The translations under genes were made by a program, and so were the position numbers. 64,000 nucleotides of DNA from Acorus gramineus (lineage: Eukaryota > Streptophyta > Magnoliopsida > Acorales > Acoraceae): the NCBI GenBank assembly GCA_030737835.1, contig CM060857.1, forward strand, positions 13,403,496 through 13,467,495, read 5' to 3'. This document shows, in pieces, positions 36,320 to 49,814 of this stretch. The notes beneath the pieces were generated by a model, which did no database searches, was not told the origin of the DNA, and saw nothing but the letters and a program-made list of their open reading frames with translations. The stretch's first letter is position 1; every line of letters starts with the position of its first letter.

Positions 36320-36926
36320 GAGGAGCAGAGTTTTGGGTAAGCTGAAGTAGGTGAAAAGTGTTCTGGTAGGGCATAACTTGTTCTTGAATCAAGAACTTAT
36401 GGAGTACTAACAATCTTCTGGCCCAACTTCAACAGTTAGCAGGGTTTCATGTGTCAATTTGAATAATCGTCATGTTGAAATTGAAACTTAAATCATATTT
36501 TATGGGGTGATTCATTGCTTTTTTAAGAAGGTGGAGCTACCCACTACTAAGTGGAAAAAACTGTTTGTTATCATGGTTTTGATTTTAACAATTTTTCTGA
36601 GTTTTACAAACATGATTGCCTAGAACTTTAGATCTAATTTTAGGACAAAAACAGGATGGCTATCTAACTATCCCGCCCAGTTTATTGTGCTATATGCTTG
36701 ATAAGATTTCATAACATAATTATGGGCCAACAATGGATTTATGCGTCTTAACAATGGCCGACCGATCCACGTTGGTGAAACCAATCATGACAATGATAAA
36801 ATCAACTTGAAGATAGGATTGAAAATCGAAACCTAGCATTCATACTGCACAGTGCACTTCCCCTGATATCTTACAGGTCATGCATTGTTAGAATACTACT
36901 GAGGTAAATTTTATTTTGTTTTACAG

Positions 36927-37007
36927 GAGTCAAATCCTTATTTAACAATAGCCTTTGATGCTCTCACTCTTCAGCATTGTGTAAATGAAACTAGTCCCAT
37001 ACTGTGA
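36927..37007 (+). other. isolated exon-like frame, unidentified
   Basis: After a strong acceptor (TTGTTTTACAG ending 36926), a 26-codon frame contains NPYLTIAFDALTLQHC and then a TGA. The amino-acid sequence looks coding, but no neighbouring exon was found on either side. It may be a relic of a gene broken up before the cluster expanded. Confidence 0.25.
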
Positions 37008-37009
37008 TC

Positions 37010-37980
37010 CCTGGGGTTCCTTTTGAATTTCATATTGTAAGAATTTGAACCCTTTTGAACCTTAACACTGTTACAGACTTCCGAGAATGTTGCTTTCATC
37101 TATTAGTTTTTGTTAAGCTATCATTCTTAAGAAAATGTTTTCAATCAAGGTATCTAAATAATCTGAGTATTGTAGACCATGAATCAATTTACTTTTTTTT
37201 TCTCCTAACTTTAAACCCAATCAACATTTTGTCAGATGTTGCAGTGACCCTATTGCAGAGCCCTTATAATGGTTTTATTAAATCAAGCCACAGTGTTTAG
37301 ATTATAAAAAATATTTACATTTAAGTTGAAATGAAATATTTCAAATATAGATTTCATGAAAGTATATCACACATGAATATTCAGTGACCACAAGATATGA
37401 GATGATCAGACACGTTCAAGGAAAAGATGTTTAAAGAGTCCCTCATTATGGAGGTTAATGTGGGTATGACAGGATCTTGGATGCTACATGAGAAACCGCT
37501 ACAGATAATGGTGAATTGACCATAATTAGAATAGATTATGAGGGAATGAAAGTGAGTACGCTTTGCTTACTAGTCTCCTAAAGAATAGACAGCAAGAAGT
37601 TAATCAACCGTTCCCTTACTTTATATTGCCAACTAGCCTGGCTAACTTTTTTTTCCATTATATCACACGGTTATTATTTCTCATTTCCTCCAATATGTGA
37701 CTCCATAATCAACATTAGGATTGACAAGCCATCGAGAAGATTTGGATTATTAATATTATTTTTGATAATGCTCATTTACATCATTAAGCAATTCCCACAG
37801 GTAAATTTCTGTTTGGGAGCTAATATGGATGGAAACGCATTTCCGACACATCATTTAGTGAAATCATATACCGACCCAACTAAAATAAAGTGTGCATTCC
37901 ACTTAATATTGTCTAATTATGGTGGAGACACAAGGAATAACCCTTTATTCTATTTCCAGTGGTATTACCGTAATTGTTCC
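37010..37980. other. intergenic, upstream of peptide gene 4
   Basis: No gene or element seen. The stretch contains the promoter of gene 4 at its right end. Confidence 0.4.
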
Positions 37981-37984
37981 CCTC

Positions 37985-37992
37985 TATATAAG
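37985..37992 (+). promoter_or_regulatory. TATA box of peptide gene 4
   Basis: TATATAAG, 232 bases before the ATG. A near-repeat AACTCAGGTTCTTCAGCCAA / AACTCAGGTTTTTCAGCCAA lies just downstream, in what should be the leader. Confidence 0.6.
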
Positions 37993-38223
37993 AACTCAGG
38001 TTCTTCAGCCAAAGTTAATAACTCAGGTTTTTCAGCCAAAGTTAATCAAATCCTTCAAGATACAATCACATCCTTCTAGGTTTTTCCTTCACCAGTGGTG
38101 CGTTATTTTTTTCCCTAGTAACTTTGAAATTGATAACTAACTGTGTTTTTAATTCATCATGATACCATGTTGTATTGATTATGAAATTCCTTTTCTCTTG
38201 AAAACAGCAAAAAAAAAACAGGG

Positions 38224-38511
38224 ATGAAGCTAGTTAGCATTTTCCTTGTAATACTTGTGATGGTGAACTGCTGCTTCGGCCAGCATAGAAGGCTACTGGT
38301 AGATAAAGCACATGTTCAGCATCAACAACAAGCAATGCAAAAAGGAACAGATGTTCAGGTGAACAGCCAACTTGGGTACTCCGGTAGCGCCACCAATAAC
38401 CATCACAGCATCCCAAGACAACAATATAGTGGATATAACAATGGTTCCGGACAGCAATCTGGATCAGGAGGGGATGGCGATAACAGTGGTGGTGGTGGTA
38501 CTACTGATTGA
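38224..38511 (+). CDS. secreted HH-motif peptide precursor, gene 4
   Basis: A 95-residue precursor. Signal peptide MKLVSIFLVILVMVNCCFG, then QHRRLLVDK, where the basic-x-LLVD block right after cleavage recurs in genes 1, 6 and 7. The core is LGYSGSATNNHHSIPRQQY, with Tyr-x7-HH-x6-Tyr spacing, and the tail is a 28-residue Gly/Ser/Asp-rich stretch. The ATG follows an acceptor (CTCTTGAAAACAG ending 38207, or the later ACAG at 38221), so a leader intron is likely. The donor could not be fixed. Gene 4 looks closest to the putative ancestral core NHHxIPRxxY. Function unknown. Confidence 0.8.
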   Translation: MKLVSIFLVILVMVNCCFGQHRRLLVDKAHVQHQQQAMQKGTDVQVNSQLGYSGSATNNHHSIPRQQYSGYNNGSGQQSGSGGDGDNSGGGGTTD

Positions 38512-39987
38512 TATCTAATAGCACATCTCTGCCTGAGTCAGAATGTGTATATGGTGGTGTATGTACTGAGACTAGTTAGCATACCTGCCTTGTGTGGATC
38601 TATGCTCCTGAGTTGTAGTACTATTACGTGGAGTTTGTTATATGATGGTAAATGAAGCTAAATGTCAACATAAGTTTGCCGTATTCTAATCTCCGGTGAT
38701 CGGCCTATCTGTTTTTTTTCCTCTTCGAAAATCCTCCTGTTATCCTCATATATCAACATGAAATGAACTGTGCATGAGATGATTATTTTAGGCTAAAATA
38801 TGCCAAATGAAGGGAGATAGCTCTTTATTTGGGAGAGACTACTAGTTCCATGTAGTCATATATCTACATTTTTTTTGTGTGCAGAAGTTCATAATTTGAT
38901 CAGAATAAATTAACAGACCACAGCAATTTCAGCCCAAATCAACTACTGATCAAGTGATGTAATTCAATTAAAGGGGTCTAGAACACTGATCCAGAACATT
39001 TTACTTGGTAATGTTGCAATATAGTAGCAGTTTGATTAAAATGATTCAGGTTTATAAAATTCCTGGTTGATCTGCATATGTGATAGGGAATGATAGACCA
39101 CCAATATATATTTCTTATTGATGATTGATTCCATCAAATAATAGGACATTATTAGATACTGTAAATCAAGAGTGATTAGACTCTATGTTGAAGTATAGAA
39201 CTACGGTATTTTAGAGAATCACTTAAAGTTCTTTATCCACTAAAAATTTCAGGAAGCCTTTGCTTTTCAATCCCAATTTTATCATTGCACCCACTATATA
39301 CTACAAATAAGTAATGCAAATTTTAGAAAGACAGGGATCAAACCACAGGCATCTCTCTTCTTGGAACACAAAATTGACCGTCCAGTGAAGTAGGATGTCA
39401 AGAAGAAACATACAGAGAAACATAAATGGCCACACTATTATCATACCTCCCCATCTACTTGCTTTACATTCATTAAATATAGAATGTCCAAGAAGGTTTA
39501 AAGATGGATTAAATAACATGCAACAGGAACCTCAAAAATATAAGAAAGGTCAATTTCTATAAAATTAGGTAATGAAAAGTCATGGTATCAGTATATGAAT
39601 ACATCTACACTAGAACTACAGACAGAGTTAGTTATCTGAGTCTTCTGCAGTTGACCCTTTAATTTATTTGTGAAATGCTTTATCTTTCCCAAAAGTTCAT
39701 TAGCTCACACTACTCGGATTGGAATGAATTGGCATTTGAGTGCCTACAGGAATGCATTATGAATATGAATGGGCCCTTTCCTTGGCAAGTGGTAACTGCC
39801 TATTAGGGGATACTAGTGAGGACACAAAATCTTCTTTCCGCGCCATCTCTTTAATTATTAAAAATACCAAGTCTGTGGTGATTTCTAGCTAACCACCATC
39901 TATTGATTTGACTTTGGTGGAAAACCCACCATTAATTATTTTTTATATAATCCCTCCCCACTGATTTTTGCCCCCCTGTATCACCCC

Positions 39988-39993
39988 TATAAG
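39988..39993 (+). promoter_or_regulatory. TATA box of peptide gene 5
   Basis: TATAAG about 100 bases upstream of the leader intron donor; transcription would start near 40018. Confidence 0.55.
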
Positions 39994-40176
39994 TAGCTTT
40001 TCTTCTCCTACTTGCAAGAATCTGGGACAAGCAACACAAGCTTTTCTCAACAACTAGATTTGTGTGATTTTAGCTCTAACACTCAACCAGGTAACTATTC
40101 CACCTTTGTTTCAGTCCTCCTCCTTGTTTTTCTAAGGCTTTATTTTTCTCATTCTCATTTTATGTTTTGTAGGCCA

Positions 40177-40425
40177 ATGAAGATCCAAGCTGTACTGTTA
40201 ATGCTTGTGTTGGCCAACATGGTATTTGCTGATGATCAGAGAGAATTGCCGACATCTGATGGATCGAGTGGAGAACAGATGAACATGGATGGCGAGGCAG
40301 ATGCGAAAAACCACCACAACATACCCAGAGAACAGTATGGCAATTGGGAAAATATAGATAACCAGCATAGCCTTGAGGGTGACAATCAGTCCCCACATGT
40401 TGGCAGGGGAGATAATCACAGCTAA
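40177..40425 (+). CDS. secreted HH-motif peptide precursor, gene 5
   Basis: An 82-residue precursor. Signal peptide MKIQAVLLMLVLANMVFA, then DDQRELP. The core is EADAKNHHNIPREQYGNW: HH-x-I and the aromatic at +6 are kept, but the Tyr seven residues before HH is replaced by Asp, so any Tyr-dependent modification is lost. The tail is Asn/Asp/Gly/His-rich. The start is set by an 82-base 5'UTR intron (40091-40172, CAG/GTAACT to TTTTGTAG), ending four bases before the ATG. An apparent in-frame extension upstream crosses this intron and is not coding. Confidence 0.8.
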   Translation: MKIQAVLLMLVLANMVFADDQRELPTSDGSSGEQMNMDGEADAKNHHNIPREQYGNWENIDNQHSLEGDNQSPHVGRGDNHS

Positions 40426-40994
40426 TATGTAATGATTATCATGTATTTAGATTGTCCTATAACTAGCACTAGCTACATAAAGATCCAATAATGACCTCAT
40501 TATGGCCCCCTCGAGTGTTGTATATTTATGTAGATATATGTTTCATCTTAGTGAGAATTGTAAGCAAGTGCTTGAGTGCTTCAGTGAACTTGTACATATA
40601 TATGTGAAGGAGTGAGAGATATATATAATATGTGTTGATTTCCTTTTAATATGTGTAAAGTATATTATTTGAGTTATTAAGTTCATTACTTTCATTATGA
40701 AAAATAAAAGTCCTTTTGTTTTTCTTTCAGTGAAAAAATGACATGAACAGATGAAATTTTTTTTGCAAAGTCCAAGTGAAGCGCGGTCATAAACTGAGTA
40801 AAGTATAAGTTTCAAACAGAATTATAAGTACATACCATAAAACATGGTATTCGATGTTCTTCAATGAATCACAGAAGGAAAATCACCTCCGGAGTACTAT
40901 TATAAATATATGGATAAAAGACAGAAGTTAATGGTTTCCTCTTGTGGTGAACTGCAACAAATATCATCTTCCTTCGTACGGCCTCTTTTTCAGT

Positions 40995-41265
40995 CTTAAT
41001 TTTAGTCCACACACAGTTTTTATTTTTTTAAAAATAATATATACATCATCTAATAAGGTGCATGTTTTTATAAAAATTGAAACATATATTTCAATGAATT
41101 GCATGAATGCATTTATGGAAAATATAAAAAATTTCTAATAAAACATATAACTCGTTAATGTGAGTACTTAATGTGAGTACGTGGCGCTAATGAAACATAT
41201 GAAACTAGAATTGAGACTAGAATAAGGACGGTATGTAACAGCACTATATGTGTGGTGGTTTTCAT
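40995..41265. mobile_element. MITE family M3 copy
   Basis: A unit running TTTTAGTCCACACAC ... TAATGTGAGTA ... GTATGTAACAGCACTATA. A diverged orthologous copy lies in unit D near 46830-47020, so it predates that duplication. Confidence 0.5.
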
Positions 41266-41419
41266 TATTTTTTTTTTCAATTTTGTTTTTGTGGTAGTGA
41301 GGGCCATCGAAGGGCTGTTAAAAATATAGCACCTGTAAAGTGGTATGTCATGGTGATCAAATGGATATGACTTCACACATTAGAAAATGTAATGTATATG
41401 GAATGAAACAAGGATTTCG

Positions 41420-42490
41420 CACTAATAAGAAAGTATCAGATGTGAAAAATTAATAGGATACAAATTTTTTTTTTTTTTTTTTGATATCGGATGGATACGT
41501 ACTCTTGATGAAGCACAAGGACCATGTGAGAGGATACGTACTCCTGATAAAGTCACCATCTTCTCTCCCTCTCTTCCCCACTTTGTCGCTAGTTTGAAAC
41601 CCTAATTTTGTACAAGCACTAACTAGCTAAGCAAAGAAATGAGATGTCCGATTAAAAGAGCATGAATACAAAAATACCTACGAAAGTGATAAGAATAGAA
41701 GAGGTGTATAGTCTATCTCCAAGTAAAAAGAAAAAAAAATTCAATACAAATTACTCTTCAACATATAATCTCTCCCTAATAAAAGCCAGTCACAACCATT
41801 TAATTGACAACAGTCCAAAACGTTCAGAAAATCAATTACAAATGAATGGATTGATGAAAGAATTTAACAATATATTAATTTTTAAGTTCATTTTTCAGTC
41901 ACAATATTAGTTAATTTTTTTTTTTAAATAATATGTTTTTATAAAAAATAAACATATATCTAGTAAAATGAGACTAAAAAAAGAATTGTGTGTAACAATA
42001 CTCTAATTTTAATTTTAAAAATCTGATAGAATATCTTAATCAAATATCTATCTTAAAGGGATAAGATCTAACAGTAACAAGTGTTAGACAATCTAATTGT
42101 CCAACCTACCTGGACCTATCTGCAATGTCCTGAACACAAAACATGAGATGAAATCTATGTTCCTAGACCTAGTCAGATCCAATGAGTTATGTGTGGAATG
42201 ATCTATAGATGAGCCATGAGTGAGATTGGGGAATGGACTTGAGAAAGGATAAAACTAAAAAAAACCTAGTGTGAACGCATCTAAGGGAAGGTAGTCGATT
42301 CAGACTTTAATGATTTTCATAGACATTATTTAATAGTAGACTTTTATAGATTTTATAGGCTTTTACATACTTTTACAAACTTTTAAAGATTGATTTCATA
42401 GTTCTTTTCTTCTTTTTTTCTTTTTATTTGGGGGGGAGGTGGTTACACTAAGCAATATATCGGTCGGACTGTCAGTGCATGGTATCACAA
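41420..42490. other. intergenic in unit C
   Basis: AT-rich, with poly-T and G runs and MITE-like fragments. Matched by unit D without any open frame conserved between the copies, so I see no gene. Confidence 0.45.
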
Positions 42491-42765
42491 GTATACAATA
42501 AAGAGCATTAATACATTCAATTTATTTTATAGTCTCATCTACAGTCTCATACACTGTAATAACACAGTATATGTTGTGCTATCGGGTGTATGAACTTTAT
42601 CATAGTGTATGAAGATTAAATAAAAATAATTTTTTTTTTTAAATATTATTGTACCTCAGTGTATATTTTACTTTTTATAACAATATGTATTTTAATAGAT
42701 AAGTGTATAATTTAAAAAAAATAGTATGGACTGTGGATATGGGACTTCATGCATATCATTTTTCT
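42490..42765. mobile_element. MITE family M2 copy, inverted
   Basis: Carries the M2 words (TACACTGTAATA, GTGTATATTTTACTT, ACAATATGTATTTTAATAG) in the opposite direction to 8105-8385. The orthologous copy lies at about 48010-48300 in unit D. Confidence 0.5.
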
Positions 42766-43204
42766 TACAACAAATCATGTATGAGTGTAGATATATGCCT
42801 TGGCCAACTATGATTGTGGGCACCGGGCCACCGGCCCAAGATAGTTAGTTTAGTGGCCGACAGATTTTCGCCGTTGCTTGCAGCCCTTAATTTTCCCAGC
42901 ACACCTAGCTAGGTTATACTTTTGCAGTCTAATTTGGTTAGAATATTTTTTTCAAAATGAAGAGGTAGTTAAACAACATAATGGATGGAACTATGGAAGT
43001 ATAACCAAAGAACACAACCACTTTCTTCAAAAAAAAAAAAAAAAAGAACACAACCACGGGGCGTGCAAGTCAATATTTTTTCGATCTACATCAATTACTT
43101 GTTGTGTATAATGTGTGATTATGAAAAAAACATTATACTGAATTATTGATTACTTGTTGTATGTTGTGTTATTATGGAAAAACATTATAGTGATTTATTT
43201 AATA

Positions 43205-43618
43205 GATTTTAAGAATATTTTCACACGCCACAAATAAGACAATATTGTTTTATTGTATCCTGGAGATACATACAACCTCAGGATCGATATCACAAAATCT
43301 AGTGGATCAAGGAAAATAACGCTTTAAGTGAAGTTGCTTTGACATTTTTAGCTTATTTAGCGTTCAACAAATGTTCTATTGTCTGTCACTCTAATTGGAT
43401 CCCCAACATGTTTAAGCTTGTCAGTTTGTATGGATGATGTTAAGTTTCTGATTGCAGGTGGTGTTTTGGGACATGCTGTACAAAAATATAATATGATCTT
43501 TGAGCCATAGTGTTGCATGTGAATGCAAATAGGTTTTTCAATAAGGGAGGAGGATTGGCTGGAAGAACTTAGCTTGCTACGTAAAAAGTGCTTGTTTATC
43601 AAAAGAGTGCTCTAATTA
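43205..43618. other. 410-base segment present in unit C but not D
   Basis: Unit D passes directly from the ACAGATTTTAA-like left flank to the ACATGCAGCTTCGTA-like right flank. The segment is more GC-balanced than its surroundings and contains gene-like stretches in several frames, but nothing I can identify. Either inserted in C or deleted from D. Confidence 0.45.
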
Positions 43619-44264
43619 CATGCAGCTTCGTATGCAGTTAAAGATAATGTTTCATTAAATGAAAGATGTATTTTTTTATTTTTAATGTTCGTAAGTGAGT
43701 ATATACAATTCAGAGGAGTAATACAATCATATCATTATTTGCCCTTTGTATGTGACCATGTGACTTGGCCTTTCTTGATTGCTAGTGATGTGTGTTTCTC
43801 AATGCTAGATATTGTTCTGACCGATGGATGTGACGATGATACATGGTAAACAACAATAAATTTTCTGGAACTTTTTATGTTATTTATTCAAGGTCTAAAG
43901 AAGCATTTGGTGACAAGGTCTAGACACGCTTCTGTTTTTTTAATAAATTGAAAAGCACAAATGTATTATTAAACGCTCTTCAAAAAGAGACTTATTTAAA
44001 AAGTTATTTGTCATTTTTAGTACAAAAGATTAATTTTTAAAAAACGCAGAAAATGCGATTCCTAATAATTGAGTTTATTTAAATCACTTTATTCAAAATT
44101 TTATTTTTCTAACGTGTTTTCAAATACTACCTAAGAACAAAATGATATATATGAATAAAAGCTGATTAAATCAATCGAGAGTTTGTTCAGTTTTTCCTTG
44201 AGCTATTGTACACACACACACACGTGTGTATATATATATAAAACATTTTGGGAATATGTTAAGT

Positions 44265-44530
44265 ATAGTTCATTTTTCAAGCCCATTATCTATTCACATA
44301 TTTTAATTTTTTTTAAATGATATAAATAATATAATGAAGTATATGATTTTACAAAAATAAATAAATATATATAGTCCAATAAATTGTATAGTAGATCTAT
44401 TTATAAAAAATGTGAAAAAAATTGAAACAATGTATATTTTTTTGTTAATGTGAATATATGAAACTAACGATGTATAAGAGACTAAAATTAAAATTGAAAA
44501 AAATATTATTTGTAGCAAAACTCTAAATTT
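44265..44530. mobile_element. MITE family M3 copy in unit C
   Basis: Same order of words as the copy at 49085-49360 in unit D (AATCTAATGAAGTATATGATTTT-like, then GTTAATGTGA, ending in TAGCAAAACTCT). Confidence 0.5.
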
Positions 44531-45153
44531 TTATAAACGAGCTAAACTGGAAAAAAAAAAAAAATTATAACTACGTGGTAGCTGAGTTCCCCAAATCTAC
44601 CCTTGAAGGTCAGCTACTCTCAATCTTCCCAATTAAGAAAATCATAAAGAAATTAAAGATCACTGATAGACAATCAATTTACATGGCCAAGCAGGGTTTT
44701 TTTTTTTTTTATGTACATCTACAATATAATAGTACAATGATATATATAGTACATATTCAGTGTACTGATCAACATAATGAATAATGTGGATACTTCCATG
44801 AAGCTATTAAAGATATACTCACTGATCTCCAAAATTACCAAGGTATTAAGAGTATAGCCTTTTTACTGTAACATGCAAATATTTGACTTTCGTTTATCCA
44901 CATATAGTCATCCGATAAATACATATTGAGTTTTTTTCCCCTTCTCCATGGGATGATGAAGTCATGAAAATAAATCAATCGAGTCCTAGGCGAATCACAT
45001 GCACAAACATTCAAGCTATAACTGCAATGCTCTGATTTATTTACGTAAGATCTGCATAGCATTAGCTACATAACAGCACATCCCCATCTCATACTAAGTA
45101 CACTACTGGTCCAAAGCAGTTGTGCATGCATCATGTACTGCATAACACACTAG

Positions 45154-45426
45154 CTAATTTTTACCAGCTTTATCACCACCATCATTTCCACTCCCATTTC
45201 CCCCATTTGCCCAATTGCTAAAGTCATGCCTGTTTATTATGTGGTGGTTAATAGTAGAGGTCCCTGAGTATCCAGACCTTCCTTCCCCCTCAGTAATGCC
45301 ACCTCCTGTTCCCTCCTGCCCGAAGCTTTGTCCAGAAACTTCGTCGACCAAAACCTTCCAGTTCATCGCCAAGCAAGAGCTCACCATGAACATCATGAGT
45401 AGAACTGCTGCCACCTTCATGTTCAT
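45154..45426 (-). CDS. secreted HH-motif peptide precursor, gene 6
   Basis: A 90-residue precursor. Signal peptide MNMKVAAVLLMMFMVSSCLA, then MNWKVLVDEVSGQ, a Gly-rich propeptide, the core SGYSGTSTINHHIINRHDF and a Gly/Asn/Asp tail ending DKAGKN. Tyr-x7-HH-x6-Phe is intact. The start at 45426 is the first ATG after the acceptor of an 80-base 5'UTR intron (45519-45440, GTAG/GTGAGC to GGTTCCAG). Longer upstream frames cross this intron. It is a tandem sister of gene 7. Confidence 0.8.
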   Translation of the reverse strand: MNMKVAAVLLMMFMVSSCLAMNWKVLVDEVSGQSFGQEGTGGGITEGEGRSGYSGTSTINHHIINRHDFSNWANGGNGSGNDGGDKAGKN

Positions 45427-45601
45427 ACTAATTAGTGCACTGGAACCAAAAAAACATATGTTCACAGATAGTGATACTATAAATGAGAAAAATCTTATAA
45501 ATAAAATTCATTGGCTCACCTACTAAATGTGGAAAGTCAAAGTGTGTAGGAGGTGGAGGACTTCTTGGAGTTGGTTTGTTTTGGGGGGATGGAATATGAG
45601 C

Positions 45602-45609
45602 TATTTATA
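45602..45609 (-). promoter_or_regulatory. TATA box of peptide gene 6
   Basis: A canonical TATAAATA on the minus strand, conserved in gene 7. Confidence 0.7.
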
Positions 45610-48009
45610 GAGTGGAAAATGAGAAGGTTACATGTGGCGCTTGAAATAATTAAAACAGTGTTTTATAATGGATTTTCCACCATTTTGAGAAAATATTAGG
45701 TGGGGGGCACAAATAATTAGCAAAAGTAAATTTTTTTAATAATGTTGAATGATGAGTTGAAGGAAATATTATTGATTCCACATTAGCAGTTTTCATGGAG
45801 AGTCACCTGTGCCTATGCTGAATGATGTAAAAGCATTATCGTTGTGAGAGCTTTCGCCGAAGCTTGTAGATAATTCGCTATTTTTTTGGATGATTTATAT
45901 TTTAAGTGGTAATTATCCAGAACAATCTATGAATTTGTAGTGATCTCCTTGCCCGAATGAAGTTTGAGATTATTTTCACTTGAGAATATGTTATATAATG
46001 TTGTATATATATTGAGAGACATATAAACATTGTGATTTATCAGTGGATGATATTAGCTGTTTAACAAAAAGACAAAGCTTTAATATTTTCTACCACAAAC
46101 TCCATGTCTTTTGTAGACTTTAAAATCAGAGAAATTGAAATGACAGCCCAAAGAGTAGAAAAACACAAACTACTCAACCATCCACTGATTCAGGTCTGCG
46201 CTTGTTTGTTGGATTGAGTTGTTTCTTTGTTTTAATGAGCAAAATTAAAGTACAACCCATATAAATTTCACATCACCTAGTAAGTTTGTTGGACATTTTT
46301 AATTTGGGGCTTAGCCCTGAAAACTGGATCCCATTTGAGAACTATATATATATGAGAATATAATTCTAATCTACTGTTTGCTCTCTTTGGCCCATATGCA
46401 TGCATGCTTTTATTGAAACCTGATTATGCATGCTGGATGTTTTAGACCACATTCATTTTCATTATTGTTATCTCTGTTCGACCAACTTTTAAGTTTCAAA
46501 TATCACACTCCTATGTACGTGCCTTTGGAACTGATAATTTGCTCAAGCATAAGAATGCAGACCAAAAATGTCATGGACCACTAAATAGGTTTAGTGATTG
46601 GGGTATCATATTTGGACTTAAGAATTACATAAGCCATTATAGTCATATCATATGAAGCTTCTCGTACCGACGTTGATCTTGATTTAACTGTCAGAATAAA
46701 CCAGGTTTAAGAGAAAAGCACAATGTATTCTAAGAAGATAATGGTTTTCTCTTATATATTGTAAACTGCAACTAATATCTTCTTCCTTTCTATGTGGATA
46801 ATGTTGTGTAAGCCCAGCCCCTTTTTTCAGCTCTACTATTAGTACATGTTTTTAATAAAAATTGAAACATATACTTTAATAAATTATGTGAATACATTTA
46901 TAGAAAATATAATTTTTTTTTTAATAAATCATATATTTCGTTAGTGTAAGTATAAAACACAAACAAAATATATAAGACTGAAAAAAAAACTGTATGTAAC
47001 AACACTATATGTATGGAGGTTTTCATATATTTTTTTCAATTTTTTTTGTGGTAGTGAGGGTCATCTAAGGATTGTTAATAAAAAAGCACCTGCAGCGTGA
47101 TATGTCATGGTGATCAAATGGATATAACTACATACATTAGAAAATGTACACTGTATGGAATGAAACAAGGATTTCGTACTCATAATAAAGGATCATATGT
47201 GAAAAAAATTAAAATGCGTTGGGAGGTTAGGTACTCCTGATGAAGCACAAGGACCTGACCATGTGAGAGGATAAAATTAAAGTCACCATCTTCTCCCCTC
47301 TCCACTTTGTCTCTAGTTTGAAACCCTAATTTTGGTACAAGCCTTCTTGTAACCGTTTCGCATCAAAATTCAAAAAGTGCATCACAACTATCATCCAGCT
47401 GAGCAAGTCACGACCATTTACGACAGCCTAAAACATCCAGAAAATCAATTACAAATGAATGAATTGACACTATCTTAATTTTAAAGATAATATTGTTCTG
47501 TACAGTTATTTTCAATCACAATTTTAGTATACATATGTTTCAAATTTTTTTAAAATAATATATATATCATCTGATGGTATACATTTTTATAAAAAAATGA
47601 AACATATACCCATTAAAATGAGATTGAAAAAAGAACTATGTATAACAATTCTGTAATTTTAATTTTAAAATCTGATAGAATATCATATCTTAATCACGGT
47701 GTCTATCTTGAAATTATAAAATCAGACAATTGCAGGTTTTAGATAATCTAATTGCTCGTTAGACCGCAATGCCTTAAACACAAAACACGAGTTGAAATCT
47801 ATTTTCCGTGATCATATCCAATGAGTTGTGTGTGGAATGATCTATAGATGAGTGAAGATTGGGGAATGGATTTAAGTTCATTCTAAGAAAGGATAACACT
47901 AAAACAATTCAGTGTGAGCGCATTATTAATTATTTTTTTATTTAATTTTTTTTTTGGGGTGGGGGGAGGGGGGAATGGGGGTTGCAATGAGTAATACATC
48001 CTTCGGTGG

Positions 48010-48300
48010 TATCACAAGTATACAACAAAGAGCATTGATATATTCAATTTATTTTACAGTCTCGTTTGTAGTCTGTACTACAATTGCGCAAATGCGCAAT
48101 ATTTATATGTTGTGTCCATCGTAGTATATGGATTATATCATAGCGTATGAAGGTTAAACAAAATTAATTTTAACAAAAAAATATAGTATTGTATCTTAAA
48201 TGTATTCATTTCTTATAACAATATGTACTTTAATGAGTAAGCATATAGTCTTAAAAAAGAAATAGTATAGATTGCGGGTGTGATCGAGTATATCAATTTT
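48010..48300. mobile_element. MITE family M2 copy in unit D, inverted
   Basis: Orthologue of the 42490-42765 copy, diverged in place. Confidence 0.45.
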
Positions 48301-49084
48301 CTTACAACAAATCATGTATGGTAGTGTAATGCTTGGCTAAGTATGATTATGGCACCGGGACACCGGCCAAGATAGGTAGTTTAGTGGCTGAAGATTTCAC
48401 CGTTGCTATATATATACTTTTGGGTAACCACTTGTCTGTTTTGGTTAGAATATTTTCAAAATGAAGAAGTAGTTAAACTACATAATGGATGCAAGTATAA
48501 CCAAAAACACAATCATGGGGCTTAAACCACATTGTACTTGCATGTCAGTATTTTTTCTACATCAATTACTTGTACTGATTTATATGAAAAAGACATTATA
48601 CTGATTTATTGATTACTTATTGTATGTTGTGTTATTATGGAAAAACATTGTTCTGATATATTAATACTGATATATTAACAGATTTTAACTTACATGTAGC
48701 TTCGTAGTTCGTACATAGTTAAAGATAATGTTTCATTAGATGAAAGGTGTATTTTTTGTTTTTAATGTTATATAAGTGAGTATATACAATTGAGAGAGTA
48801 ATACAATCATTTTTTTATCCTTTATATTTAACATGTGACTTGGCCTTTCTTGATAACTAGGGATGTGTATTTCTTAGTGCTAGATATCATTCTCACAGAT
48901 GGATGTGATAATGATGGTAAACAAGTTTGTCAATAAATTTTATGGATATTTTCATGAAATTTATACATGGGCTTTGATGCTTCATCAATATACAACGCAA
49001 ACTACTTAGATCGAACAAGAGTTTGTTTAGTTTTTCCTTGAGCTAGTGACATAAACAATATATTTTTGAAAAATCTCAAATACA

Positions 49085-49360
49085 ATTCTTTTTTTCATCA
49101 CAATTTTGGTCTACAAATATTTTAAATTTTCAAAAAATAGTATAAATAATCTAATGAAGTATATGATTTTATAAAAAAAATAAAAATAAATTAAGAATAT
49201 ACTTAAATGAATTATATAAATCTATTTATAAAAAAAATATATAAAGATATTAAAACAAGATATATATCTTGTTAATGTGATTGATGATAATAAGGTATAA
49301 AAGATTGGAAGGGAATCAGAAGAGAAAAAAATATTGTGTAACAGAATTCTTAATTTTCTA
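49085..49360. mobile_element. MITE family M3 copy in unit D
   Basis: Orthologue of 44265-44530. It contains TTTTGGTCTACAAATATTTT and ends near TGTAACAGAATTCTT. Confidence 0.5.
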
Positions 49361-49814
49361 TAAATGAGCTAAACTGGAAAAAAAAAATTGGTAGATGAGA
49401 GCCCCAGAAGGCCAAAGCCACTACCATTGAAGGTCAGCTACTCTCACTCTTCCCAATAAAATCATAAAGAAAACAAAGATCGCATATAGACAATCAAATT
49501 TGCATGGCCTAACTAGCTTCATTATTCTTTTTTAATTTTTATTTTTTTTTATGTACAACTACAATAGTACAATGATATAGTACTCGGTATAGGATGTCGA
49601 TCTACTCAACATAGTGAACAATGAAATCATGAAAATAAATTAATCGAGTCCCTCGGGAATCACATCCACAAACATTCAAGTTATAACTACAATGCTATGA
49701 TTTATTTAGGTAAGATCAGCATAGCATTAGCAACATAACATCACATCCCCATCTCATACTTTGTACAGTACTAGTCCAAAGCAGATGTGCATCATGTACT
49801 GCATAACATATTAA

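Larger units (their letters stand above)
40926..46740. repeat. tandem-duplication unit C
   Basis: Collinear with 46740-53720 (unit D): leader phrase TAATGGTTT..CTGCAACNAATATC, then GTCATGGTGATCAAATGGAT, TATGTTGTGTTATTATGGAA, peptide gene 6/7, and GACAGCCCAAAGA. The head-to-tail junction near 46740 lies in a short shared AATGGTTT word. Confidence 0.8.

Noticed and set aside
40012..40176. An N-terminal extension of peptide gene 5
   Set aside because: It runs through a good GT-AG intron just before the signal-peptide ATG.
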